NCBI GenBank assembly: GCA_030737835.1
Contig: CM060847.1
Span: 4,616,484 to 4,680,483, forward strand
Origin: Acorus gramineus
Taxonomy: Eukaryota > Streptophyta > Magnoliopsida > Acorales > Acoraceae
DNA: 64,000 bases
Direction of reading: 5' to 3'
The notes beneath the pieces were generated by a model, which did no database searches, was not told the DNA's origin, and was given only the letters and a program-made list of their open reading frames with translations. Below, in pieces: positions 50,701 through 63,416 of the stretch; position 1 is the stretch's first letter; each line of letters begins with the position of its first letter. The position numbers were made by a program, and so were the translations under genes.

Positions 50701-53700
50701 GACTATGCTTGAAATTGATGATAAATAAATACGAAGCTTACAGCCTTTTCTCGAGCTCCTCCACCAAAGAAAGCAATCGATTCTGCATGAGTACGAAGTC
50801 TTGTATGCATGAACCTGGTTAAATACAATATCAAATAAGATCAATTTCATAATGTTCATCAACATTAAAAGACACACAGAGCAAAAAAAAAAGATTGTTC
50901 ACCTAAAATTGCCTTCAAGCTGTTGCTCTCTACTCATTAGGTCACCAAAATCAGGTGTTACACTTCTTAAGAAACCCAAACCCAGAAACATATAGGCATA
51001 GAGTATCGCAACTCCCCTTTGGCCAGTCAATAATTTCATTCTCCAGGTGAACCTGTATACACCTAATACTCAAACTATCTGACGAAAACCATAGAAATTA
51101 CGTGACCAGCAAGTAATGGAGGAAAGAGGAGAGAGCGGAAAAAGAGACGTGGGAGGATTGGACTGAAAACGTCTAGGAAAAAAAATGACAATTAGTAAAA
51201 GGGTTTTTGGTAATGGAGTACAAGGTGGGCTCACCATAAGATGTCCACTAAAGGCTTTACCATCCCGGTGACCAATCCTGACAACTCTCTTGTCAACTTC
51301 TCTACATCATGTGTAATTCTCTGATCGGCATCCATGTTTTTTCCTGACATGTGGAATACCTGCCAAAAAGAGAAAATTGCATCACATTTCCTACTAAAAT
51401 ATGGATTTTTTAGGAACAACATTGAATTAAAATAGCCTAAAGTAATAACATATAACCAATTGAAACAATAACAAGAAATTATAAATGCATGAAATTCCAC
51501 AATACATAGATGTGGAAAAGATAATAAGAAGTTAGTTCCATCAAAATATGTATGTATCAACAGTCATGCAATGTTAGAAACAACATAAATTAAACAGTAA
51601 TTGTTGAATTCATGAAGTTTTTCAAATGCTCAACATAATGAGAAAATAATACATGTAATCACTTCGTGCGATGCATCAAGATAAAGCAGAGTGAAGTGGC
51701 ATTAATGTATCCATGATGCACTGATGAATTCACACCACATGCATCAATTTGAAAAAAAAATATTTCACCAAATGTTTGCAAATGAAACAATATTGCAATT
51801 GGTGGATGCAGCAGTTCCTAAAATTATACCTTGTAAAAAGCATTCTTTCTCAAATAAGTTTCTAGTAGATGCTGAGTCAAACGAATTCGCCATCCAAGGG
51901 CCAGCTTTGCGGTCAAATATCTGTTAAAAAAAATAAACAGTAGAATTTAACTACATAACTAATCATCTAAAATATTACTGTAGAGCCCCATATGGTTGTC
52001 AAATCCTATGTTAAATCTATATAACAAATCATTTAATAAATTACTGTAGAAGTTCATTAAGGTTCAAAATCATTATTTGGGATGTGTTACCTGCACACAG
52101 TTGGACATTTTCAGGAACGCTTCTGTACGAAAATGTTGTATGGTGTCCTAGGCTGAGGAGGGATCTGGATAGGGAATATAATGGATGAGAGTGAATATTT
52201 TCTACAGTTTCTTTATCAGGTAAAGGTGAATCCCCTAGGAGAGTATGATGTCCATGAAAATATAAATCTGACAAGGAATTCACTGTACTTATCCCCGAGT
52301 GCCTCACAATCTTCTATGGGTGTAATCCCAGGCTTCTCAAACTCTCTTGGGGGGGGGGGGGGTTCCTGCTCACCCAAGGAAGTCTTAACGATTTTGTGAA
52401 CTTTATCCCTCAACAGAATTTCAACCATGGTAAACGGGGCTGTCTGGATCCTAAGGCATCTCTCCTGTGTGTTCCCTGTGGTAGCATGATTGAAACCTAT
52501 AACCACCTGTTTCAGTTAGTTGGAGTGGATGAGGGCAAATCCACCTTGCGGGAAGCACATCGGATTATCTTCTATTGAGGATATGCTGTGGAGCTTCAGG
52601 AAGCAAATGAAGAAAAATAACTGAAGTAAAAAGAAGAGATTTGTCACTCTTAACATCACGCTGTGCTGGGAAAATTGGTTGATCAGAAATGAAAAGACCT
52701 TCAACAGAAAGGAATGCTACACTGAGAATATGTGGGCTTCCTTTTTATGTTTCCTCAACAATTTATCTACTTTGGGAGGGTGACTTCTGTGTTAAGTGAG
52801 CCTTTTCATTCACTTCCAAAAAAAAAAAAAAGTGAGCCTTTTCATTGAGGGTGTTTTTGCCTGTAGGGAACATTCCTGGTGTTCCCTTAAGGTTTATCTA
52901 TTGCATTGATATCATTCCCACTCTGCTTCTATGTAATATCTTGTAGCTTCCAATTCAATAAAACTGAGTCACAATCTTCTTTTTAAAAAAAGAAAAAAAA
53001 GAAGAAAGAGGAATAAAAAAAAAATTACCTCAAGGAAGGTGCAACTATTGAAGATGCAACACTTTGTAGAACACTAATGCCAGTTAACCGAATAAACGCC
53101 GCCTTATCTTGCTCCAAAACATGTTTCACACTAGTCCCTGTGTAAGTTCACAAATATTTCTCAGAAGAAGGCTCTATGATCCTTTACATAAAGAACAAAT
53201 CATTTGAGGTTACACTACCGTTTAGAGAAGCAATGCGATCAGATATCCATGTGCGAGACACAACGAGTAGGGATATTGCAAATAACTGTGCCCCCTGTTT
53301 ATCAACCAGCGTAGGTACCTAAAAATGAAACAGCAAGAAGGTAACACAGTTACTGCGAATTGTGTTTTTTCATTTATGATGATGAATAATATAAATAGCA
53401 TATTTTATGTTATGTTTATTTAAAAAGATGGAGCACATTTCCATAAACTATAAAAATTATAAAAAGTGTGTCAACCTACAAAACACGGACACTTCCCCGG
53501 AGGCCCCGTACCCGTGTCGGACACGGCTCCAGCCATGTCTGCCTTCATTTTGTCTAGGACACGGCTAGGACTCGGCCCAGCCAGTTTCAGCCCAAAAGTA
53601 AAAAAGAAAAAGAAAAGGAAAGCCCAAACATAGCCCACAAGTATTCAACCCATTTAAAACATCTTAGAACAACTCATTTAAACAAAATCTCTTTCTTAAG

Positions 53701-56700
53701 GTTAAAAAAAATAATGATTTATTAGTTTAAAACAGTGATTTATAAAAACAGTGGTTTATTGGTTTAAAATAGTGATTTATAAAAACAGTGGTTTATTATT
53801 TAAAACAATGATTTATAAAAACAGTGATTTATTAGTTTATACAATTGGTTATAAATAGTGAATTAAATGAAATGTATTTGTTTATATAAAATAGTGATAC
53901 ATATTTATTTATTATATTAATTTATTTGTTGCCGTGTCCTAGCCGTACCCGTATCTTATTTTTTCAAAAATTGCTATGTCGCCGTGTCACCGTGTCCTGT
54001 GTCCGTGCTTCATAGGTGTCAACTATCAACTCCATAAAAAAAAATAGCATCATTTATTCGTGAGCATAAATCTTCCAATAGTTATTATGAAAAAGTTACA
54101 ATGTTCATAAGTGTCGCGTGTCTATGCAATGTCCATCACACGTCTAAAGCATGTTCAAAATTCAGAAAATTATTTTTTAATTTTGGACAAGTATGAAACG
54201 TGTCCAACACGTCTAATGTGTGTTGTTTTGTGTCTTATGTATGTGTTGAACATGGAGACAGCATGTTCATTGAAGTGTATGCTTCCTAGATTTTCATACG
54301 AGGTGAGACTTCAGGATCCCCATCAAATGGTGATTGATAGAAATAATATATTATTCGATAGAAATAATGGTTGCAAAACAATTGATTTCTCAATTTCACA
54401 TCATTAACAATATTACAGATTACCCAACTAATATCTGGCGATTTACTTCAAAAAAAAAAAGAACTAAAACATGCCATTGCTTCTATAATTCACATTTACC
54501 CAATCAACCACAACAAAGCTAAAGAAATTATTACTGCATAAGCAGAGCGAGCTTACCAGCACTTTAAACATGGCAGCTACCCGTAAAGGCAAAATCCTAG
54601 GATGCTTCTCTAACTGTGGAACGATAGGCAATGGAACCTTATGGTCCCTTTTGGGAGATAATGCAACCAATTCAGTTATGAATGACTGCTCTTGGGAGTT
54701 TGAGAATGCTGTGCCCTGTGAAAATTAGTAAGTTTGATAATCAGTTAGGTTTATGAAATGCAACAATAAAACATGACTCAAGTTACTTCAGATTCATCTC
54801 AAACCTTGCTAGAGGTCAAAAACGCTTTTTGAACAACCATCGCATCACTTTGACGGTTAGTAACTGAAGACTTCAATATATTTGATGCTAATTTAGTAGG
54901 GATAGACAAATCTTCCCTACAATTTCAAAGAACAACTATGCTTTCACATCTCCATAGGAAATAGATGGAGCTAAGAACAAAGAAAAACATTCTACCTCCT
55001 GTATTGAACACTCCAACCTCCTTCCCCATCCAAGGACAAAACAATGTCATGAAATGCAACCAATGCAGGTCGATGTGAAATAGTGATGCATGACGTCCCC
55101 ATTGCTCTAACTTTTGCACAAAAGCGTTCCTCCATATCGGTTGTTACAGCACTTGTACATTCATCAAGAATAGCAAACCTTGGTTTATGATAGAACAATC
55201 TGGCCATTCCTAATCGTTGTTGTTCACCAAGAGAAAGCTCATCGCCCCAGTTTATTTCTTCCTCGGGGGGATAGCGCTCAATTAAGTACTCCAGGTCCAC
55301 CTTCCAATGAGCAAAAAGGGACAACTGTTTAGTGAATTTAGTTAATATGTGGAGTTGGGGGGGAAGGGGGGGGGGGGGGTTGTTTTCATAAGAACTGCAA
55401 GGGAACTAAAGTTGTAAAAGAAATTATGGAGAGAATTGGCCTTCTACATTTTTCAAGAGTTCGACCATCCCATTGTGTGTAAGTGGTTCAGTTTCCTCTT
55501 TTGCAGTAAGAGGATATATTAGCTGGTCACGAAGTGTTCCAACAGCTGTATAAGGCCTTTGTGGCACATAAAATATCTCCTTGTTGAGATCTGAACCAAT
55601 CCCAGGTTTTTTGATGTATCCAGCCTTTAGCGGCCATAACCCTCCGAGAACACGGAAGAGAGAGCTTTTCCCACTTCCATTTGGACCTTAAGAAGGATAA
55701 AATACAAAATAAGCATTCATTTCAAACATGAAAATATTCAATAATATAAGATCAGAGAATAAAGAATGTCTCAGATTGAAGAATTAAGTTTGAAAAATTA
55801 TAATTTAAACATCACCGGTTCAAAATGCATGGTAATAAAATGACAGACAAAAACTGTTTCATTTCAAAGGCACAGACTCATATTATTGTATGAATGGGAG
55901 GTGCTTTACATCTTCCTGAGATGAGAGCAATGTAAGTATCTTGTTTTTTTATATAAGATGGAATGTCCATCATACTGTATTAATATATAAAATGGAATGT
56001 CCATCATACTGTATTAATATATAAACAACTGAAAGAACAAAGCAACAATATAGGGAAAACAAGATGTCCCCCCAAGTCTACACACCCAGCATGCTTAAAC
56101 TTAAGGGACAAATCTTGCAAACCCCTGCCTTTATTAGCTTTCTTTTCTATTTAGCAACCCTTATTTTTAATAATTTCATTATTGTCTGGGATAGAATATT
56201 TGATTTCCAAGTGCAACTGATGTTTCTCTTGTTAACCAAATAGTTGCAGGAACACTGTAGTTCCCCACCAGCTTGTGCTTCTGAAACTTGAACCAGGTCT
56301 GCCTCCTGTTTCAATCCTTTATATTATTTCCTTAAAAGTGGTTGCCCTGTTGCTTCTTCTTTTCTTCTTTTCCAGTTCCCATTCCCACTCTAAACCCTTC
56401 TTCACGCAGAAAGAGAGTTTCTTCCCTTCTTTTTTTCCTCTTATTTTTGGAGGAGGGGGTGCATCACCTGTATGATGACTTGAGAGTTCCTGTCTATTGT
56501 CATTTTTGCACTCATATCATTAATCATCAGGATGGAGTGGTGGTGTTATAGGAGTGCAACTACTCATATATGTGTTATTTTTTGTTATCTCATTGTACCT
56601 TCCATGTTTTCTGGATGATGAACTTTCTTTACACTTTAATATGAAGATCCATGAAAAAGAAATGAACTATAACAATATGATTGCCTGAGGCTATATAAAG

Positions 56701-59700
56701 TTTCTACAACTTTTTGATGAGACATCAACTCATCACAAGTGTAAAATAATAAATCAAAATTCTTATGTTCATATAAAAATTCAGTAACCACTATATAGTC
56801 AGAAAAAAGTTTCTGGCATAAAAGGACACCTGTGATCAAAAGATTAGATCCTGAATCCACTTTAAGGGAGAGGTTATCCACCAAAATATTTCCCGTCGGT
56901 GTTACCACCTGAAAATACATTAGGATCAGGATGCAATAAAATTTACCATGACAAGGATAATGCCAACTGATTGAAAGTACCTTGACACCTGCAAACTCTA
57001 TGTAGCTTGCTTCACTGAAGTAATTCTTGCTTGCAATATTTTGGGCTGACATTTTGTCACGATTAGCAGAGAGCTCTCTAGACACCGCAGCTAGCTCATA
57101 AATGCGGTCAGCATAACCACTGGAAAAGTAAAAGGGGGTGATGAACACAATCTCATCTACAAAATTGAATTCTGATAGTTGGGAGAACAAAAACTCAAGA
57201 CCAGAAACTTATTTTTGGGTGGAAGTTTGGGGGAGAGGGGGTTGCAAGTACCAGAACATATTTCAAATGGGGGAAAAACAATGAACTTGGTTAAGCCAGA
57301 AGACACCCATTTTAGAAGTAAATTGTATCTAGGTTCTTATCTCAAATGCTGTCCACGGAGAAAAGACAGCATCTGGTTGAAATCTGCAATTTTGATATAT
57401 AGAAATCCATTAACTAGGTTTCAACAACTCCTCTCCAAGCTGTGACACTCAAAACATTATTTTTTTTGTAAGTTACTAAGTTATACAATCAACAAACATG
57501 CATATTACAATTATCAAATCATGTATTATAATTCCACAGTTTCAATGACCACAAAAGACCCCGTACTCTAGATCTGACAGAATTGTCTAAAAAAGTGTAA
57601 AATTGTCTCCACTTTAATGAAGAATTGAGTACCTGAGACGGCTCAGCCTTCTTGAACTAATCGCAAGAGTCCCAATTGACTGAAATAAGGATATTATTAC
57701 ACTTGTATGGTAGCGGAGATTGCTTAACATCTCCGCCCTCCCAAGAGTTGAGGCATCAGGTCTCAGGTTGCCCGCAAAAAAGGGTTCAATAATCAATATG
57801 ACAGCTACAGTTGCACCAAGGTACTTCAACAAGAAATCTTGAATTATTCCAAACCACCAATGGTCGTGGAGAACAAGCTTCATATGCTGAACAAGAGTGT
57901 TGAACTGTCGTTGAATATGGGATTCTTCCCTTTTCCCTCCTCCATAAAATGCAACACTTTCAGCGTATGTCCTTAATCGTGAATGAAGTTGCCGATACTC
58001 CCCTTCCAACTGTTGCTCTTTCGACATTAGCTTACCAAACGCAGGAGAAAAATTCCTAATAACAAACCCAGCTCCTATTACATAAGCCTGAAACACAAAA
58101 ACTTATCAAGCTTCATCCATATATGCATGAGGAAATAGAAAAACTTTAAAACATTTAAGATTTTATTATCTTCAAATGTTTTAAAAAATTTACAGTGTGC
58201 ATATATTGGAAATCTGAGTATGATATTGATGAAAATATAGGACTAGTATTGGATCAGATAAATGTCATGCAGGTGCTTATTGGTACAGCAGATAAAAAAT
58301 GAAAATTCACTGTATTGCATGATACTAATAACAGTTTTTTTTATTCAAATGCATGTCAAACATATTCTTTTATAGCTAAATGCTTAGAAAAGCATACTGA
58401 TTAGTATCAATGGTCAAGGTAAGACCTTTGACCAAAATCGATTTAAGAATTTAAATCAAAGTTTAAAAATTTGAATAAGAATGATAATATAACACTATGA
58501 AAGTATGTTAAAACCTACACAATAGCAAAGGGTCAAATTTTAAATTTTGGAATTTTGAATCAATTTCTTAAATTGACTTGAATGTATGAATTTGAAATTA
58601 TAACCGTGAAAGTATGCTAAAGATTGGGTGTATGTAATTAACAAAGCTTCAATATATAGGTATCAATTTGAAATTTTGGATGCATTGCACAGATGATACT
58701 CAAAATATACATGAAAGAAAATTTTGAATTTGAAACCAATGGCATACAATCCGGGTATCATTTTGAACTTCTCAATGCACATTTGTATACTAAAAGGCCA
58801 AGAGTTTCCTGTATAAAGCAAGGTGTTGAGATAGGGAAAACCAGATACAGTCTTAAACATTAGCTTTTTTTCTCAAAGTGGCTCGTCACAGAATTCAAAT
58901 CCAAGACTTTGTCCTGCTATCATGAGCACTTACCACTGCTCAAGCAATAATGCACTGTTCTATACTATGCTATATAATTTCCATATAGTATAGTATAGAA
59001 TGAATAGTTTTGTATTGTGCTATATGATCTAAAATTATGATATGTAAAAGCAAGATTTATTAGAATCCAAGCACGTGGACTTTTTATATTTTTTCCCAAA
59101 TATCCGGATTTATCTCACTTTTTAAAAATTTCATTTAAAAAAGATCCAGATCTGTGTCCATGTAGAATCACCCAACACAAATGAGAAAGACCATACATAT
59201 CAGCTTTACATATGAACCAATATCAATACTAATACCAGAATTTAATACTGGCTTCTAGCAAAAGAATCTTGAAACTTCAAGTTCTAGCTACAAGAATGGA
59301 TTTTAAATACTTATATAAAAAATACAATACCAGAATCCAGAGCACATATTTTGGGCTTGCATAAGAACACAGACGCCATGTATAAAGCAGACTTTCTGCA
59401 ACTGCTACAAGATCCTCCTGTACAAGATCGCTTAGTTCTGAAGAAAATCGTGGTATATCACTTGCAATTCTTTGTTCAGGATTGGAGATTCGACCATCAA
59501 CATGTGACAGTTTGTAGTACACCATATTCTGGAGCCCAGTGACAAAGTTAACAGAAAAATTGTACAATGAAAGAAAATTAGCTGCACAATAACTGTAATA
59601 GATCATTCAGAAGAAGATGGATATCAAGAAGATGAAGCGACGGTCATCCAAATATCATAACACCAAAATCAACATAGCTTAGCACAGTTGAGACTTGAAA

Positions 59701-62700
59701 TCAGCTTTATAGATCCTATAATTCCATATATATTAGACAAAGATCCACTGTTGTGCATGAACATGAACATTTAAATGAACGCTTCACAAATTTAAAACAG
59801 ATAGGATAAGAAATGAGTGTAAAAAAGTTCACAGAAAGAGAAAATATAGACAATCATCTTAAGGTGTTAAAACATGCAAATATTAGCAAGTAGAGTGATA
59901 AATTACAAAAGAAACTGCAATTCGGTGATAGCATGACAACTCAGGCCTACATAATATTTGTTAAACGTGCATATTATTTTACTTATCACATAAAGAAATT
60001 AATTTTGTCAACCACATAAAACACTGGCACTTTGAAAAGCTTAAACAACAATCTGCTTATATTTGAGTGAATGCCATTTATCAATAGAGGGTCCCAATTG
60101 CTCGAGACAAGGAGAAAATGCATTTATGATCACAACAAAATAGCATTGGATGATTTTCCAAATCTGGAAGATGGAAAATAGTGAGCATTGAAAAATGTAA
60201 ATTTCACAAACAATGGAGAATTGGATGATAATTATGCATCTTTATTCATATGCGTCACGATGGAAAAAATTACCTCAAAATAATCTGCATGAATACGGTC
60301 TGTCAATATTTTCCGAAATTGCAAACCTAAGGTCCCTGTTAAGTACTTAGACGTGGAAAATAAGGCTGACTGTAGAAAGCATAAAATGAGGTTTTCGGCA
60401 ATTAGGCGCACAAAGGATGGGACACGTCGCAGAAAAGCAGCTCGAAACAAGAATCCTTGTACTTTTGCCAATCTATTGCTCAGAGCAGTTCGCAAGATCT
60501 GCAGGAATTTAAATTCGTTCACGTCCAATTTGGACTAAATTCTACAATATAAAATCTAGTAAATAACCGTGCTGCAAACAAGCATAGAGGAATACACTTT
60601 ATTGTCCATAGTAACATATATAAATGTATCAGTATATAGATTTCTAATTTACATTTTTGCCAATATTCTAAACCAAACCTTAGAATAATCTCTTACATCA
60701 TTATTCATTCATAACAACAAATAAATTAATGAGACAGACCATTTCAATCAACTTTTTTAAACAAAATAATGTCTACTAAGTAGTCAAACTACTGCCCGAA
60801 TTTAAGGATGAAATTTGACAAATAGTGCAAAGCAATACTGCATTAAGAAATAACTGTGCAGACTGTATGCCAAAGATTAGTATGATCTTCAATCTAACTA
60901 GCCGCTTGTGATAATGGGCATATAATAATATGCAGAAGACTAAAAAAGCTTCTTAAACCTTGTGTGTGTGTAATTATAAAAATATTATATATTAATCACG
61001 TTAAAGACAGCATACACCTCCCTATGTATTGAATTTGGCTTGAAGTATATCCGTTACTCATCAGCTATCAATTTATAAAATTAGCCATTTTCCCATATAT
61101 GATAAAATAGGCATGGAAAATTCAAAAATATTCTTTAATATGATAGCAAATCCCATATTATATCATCATACATTCAGTTGTTAAATTTTTTTGGAACAAC
61201 AGTAGATGCAGCCAGCACTTTGAATCTGTTTGTTTCTATGAAAAAGTACCCATAAAAACAATTTTTACTTAAAAGTTGCTTAATCGGAATATATAAGTGG
61301 TCAATATAAAATGGCTTTTAATTTTTAAGCAAAATCCATTTTCAAAACTACCTCTATTTTGTTTCTATTTTCGTAAATTTTCCTCAACATATCTATAAAC
61401 AACAAAATTACTCGTATTTAATTTTAAAATATTAAGATTTTCATTTTTATTTAGATACTACCAAAATACCATGAACTTGTAAATACCGTATATATATCCT
61501 AATCTATAGCATTTTACTGTATACTAAACATTGGATTTGGACTTTATTTTTTTAAAAAAAAATAATAGCTCAGTGGATTTTTATTTTCAGAGGGAAGCCA
61601 AACTACTGTAGAGTGTAAACCGAATGGACCCTTAAGCATAATGTCAAGACACATCCTATGCCATTACATTTGTAAAAGAAAGTAAAAAAAACAGTGTAAC
61701 ATTCACTGTGATGTAATTGAATCAGAGAACATGAAGCAATAACTTCTACAAACTAGTCTCAGCTAACAGATTAAACAATATATAAACTACATGATTAGAT
61801 AATAAAGTAAGATTTTGGAACAGCTAATAACACATTAATAAAGGAAGGAAATTTGGCATATCCTTTGTGCTGAAATTCTATGATATTAACATATATTCTC
61901 ACCACTATAGCCACTAATGCCAAAATGTTCCTCGTTCCCCTTCGGCCCATCTTGGAGAGTAGGATTGCAGCTAATATTTTTAGAGATCTCAATCCTCCTC
62001 TTTTTTTGTTTATCTTCTTAATTGAATTAGCATTATGAGTAATCTGCCTTGATTGATCATTATTGTTAAGTAGCTCACTGTCATGACCAGATGAATTTGG
62101 CTTGATAAATCTGTTTCGCAAGTATGCAGAAGTTCCGCCAACAACTAAAACACCCGTGACCATTGCCAGGGTTTTCCTGTGAACAAGAAGCTACAAATTA
62201 TAAGAAGCTCAGACTACATAAATGAACAAATGCCGCATGTATACAAGCGGAAAAATAGAGCAGATGGCATAAGTTGGTCAAGAAGTCAAAACACTTAGCA
62301 TATGTGCCATGAACAGAGGGGAAAAAAAAAGATGGAAGTAATGTAATTAAAAGCCATTGCATATGCTATTTCAGAGGCCTCATATTCCATATACGCTATT
62401 GCATATTTCCACATATTCTACAGCATACTTTCACTTTACAAATTAAATTATATTACCCTACACAGTAGTACAATTACACTATTAGCTATTGTTTGTAAGT
62501 GAAATTCATATTTGTCTTATTTTCTGGACTTAACAAGATTTTTTTTAAAAAAATATCCCAAAAAATTGCATGTTATTGAACTGTGTGCCACTGCAAACCA
62601 AGATAAGATGGAGTTTTGGCATATCCAAGACACATCTACATTAGAAATGTTGATCCAATGATCAGCCAAACCCATTGTCCAGTTGGGCTCTTCAAGTTTG

Positions 62701-63416
62701 AACTGCAAGATTTTTTTTTCATGGAAATTACACACACACACACACACTAGGTGAGTCATGAACAAGGTTCTAACCACTAGAATCACAAAAGATATCAGAA
62801 GGACCTCACACAGATTATGTGTCGTCAGATTTACCCGACTACCTGACAGTATCACTGCATATAAAAGGATTAAAGCCCAGAAATTATCTGCATCCTCAAC
62901 CAAGACCAACCAACATGCATCAGATGAAATACAATGGCTTTGGTTTTAAAAATGTATAATAGGAAAATAAAGGCACTCAGAGTAGAAATGCATCATTGAT
63001 CAGAAGTACAACCAGGTGCAAGTCAAAATCAGTCAGTTTCCAGTGAGCATGCACATCTTAAAAAATTAACAATAGCAAAGATGTTAATCAGGACTGGGCT
63101 ACTCATTCAAAGTGTGTGCGCTTTGTAAACAGAAAACTGGAAAGTAGAGAATAGACACTGGGGCAGGTAAATTGACTGTTGCTTTTACTAGTAAACCCTC
63201 ATATACTGGTCTTTTTCTTCTTTTCTTTCATTTCCTGTTTTCCTTGATTTTCAGAATTGTACTCTAATTTTAATTAATGAAATTTGATGGTAAAATTCCT
63301 ACCAGTCATCTCAAAAAAAAAAAAAAATGGCATTCAGACAGAATTCACAATTACCTCCTTGAAGCCAAGAAGCTTCGACCGTGTTTTGTTAGCTGCAGTA
63401 ACTGAAGAGAAGGCAT
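47773..63416 (-). CDS. ABCD1: Peroxisomal full-length ABC transporter, ABCD1/PXA1/COMATOSE type
   Basis: Imports fatty acyl-CoAs and related substrates (jasmonate precursors, IBA) into peroxisomes for beta-oxidation; in Arabidopsis required for germination. Exons (descending): 63416-63355, 62176-61903, 60498-60274, 59528-59331, 58087-57633, 57119-56981, 56908-56830, 55686-55448, 55300-54996, 54916-54805, 54715-54557, 53318-53219, 53137-53029, 51920-51830, 51359-51235, 51052-50903, 50814-50742, 50254-50074, 49989-49831, 49296-49135, 49053-48817, 48423-48263, 48165-48113, 48022-47944, 47859-47773. Phases agree throughout, giving 1337 residues: two fused half-transporters. NBD1: Walker [10 protein letters not shown] (478-486), signature [15 protein letters not shown] (from 579), Walker B FAILDE. 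NBD2: Walker A 1133-1141, signature 1255-1269, Walker B FGILDE. ABCD-type loops NPEQRIASD and DADQRITHD are present. The start [14 protein letters not shown] matches the family. No break or lost catalytic residue was seen. Confidence 0.95.
52193..52992 (+). mobile_element. LINE 3'-end remnant in ABCD1 intron 13
   Basis: Longer copy of the repeat at 45608. A frame in the middle gives [19 protein letters not shown], resembling the C-x-x-C..ET..HLF zinc-binding end of plant L1-type reverse transcriptases, though the last cysteine is not kept. The copy ends with AATAAAACTGAG and an A-rich tail. It is antisense to ABCD1 and carries a 14-base poly(G) tract (52349-52362) absent from the other copy. 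Confidence 0.75.
53476..54015. mobile_element. hAT-type MITE in ABCD1 intron 11, 540 bp
   Basis: Left end CTACAAAACACGGACAC, right end (inverted) CTATGAAGCACGGACAC, flanked by a perfect 8-bp direct repeat GTGTCAAC at 53468-53475 and 54016-54023. Subterminal regions are rich in GGACACGG-type words in both orientations. The centre, 53710-53860, is a tandem array of about 42 bp units (AACAGTGATTTATAAAAA). Confidence 0.92.
55957..56024. repeat. 34-bp tandem duplication in ABCD1 intron 7
   Basis: ATGGAATGTCCATCATACTG plus TATTAATATATAA occurs twice head to tail with almost no difference, so the duplication is recent. Confidence 0.9.
58863..58950 (-). mobile_element. Short SINE-like repeat, family C (ABCD1 intron 4)
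   Basis: On the minus strand it reads GAGCAGTGGTAAGTGCTC (A-box-like), then GTCTTGGATTTGAATTC (B-box-like) at the usual distance, then a short body and an A-rich end (GAGAAAAAAAGC). The arrangement fits a tRNA-derived SINE of about 85 bases in the same sense as ABCD1. Confidence 0.5.
62730..62748. repeat. CA microsatellite in ABCD1 intron 1
   Basis: A short (CA)n run in the first intron; nothing else of note. Confidence 0.8.

Noticed and set aside
54100..54260. Second hAT-like piece with GTGTCC and ACACG words after the MITE in ABCD1
   Set aside because: Similar vocabulary, but no ends or target duplication could be set; at most a decayed relative.
47773..63416. Tandem pair of half-size ABC transporter genes
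   Set aside because: Phases and family order run unbroken across the linker exons, matching the known fused plant transporter.
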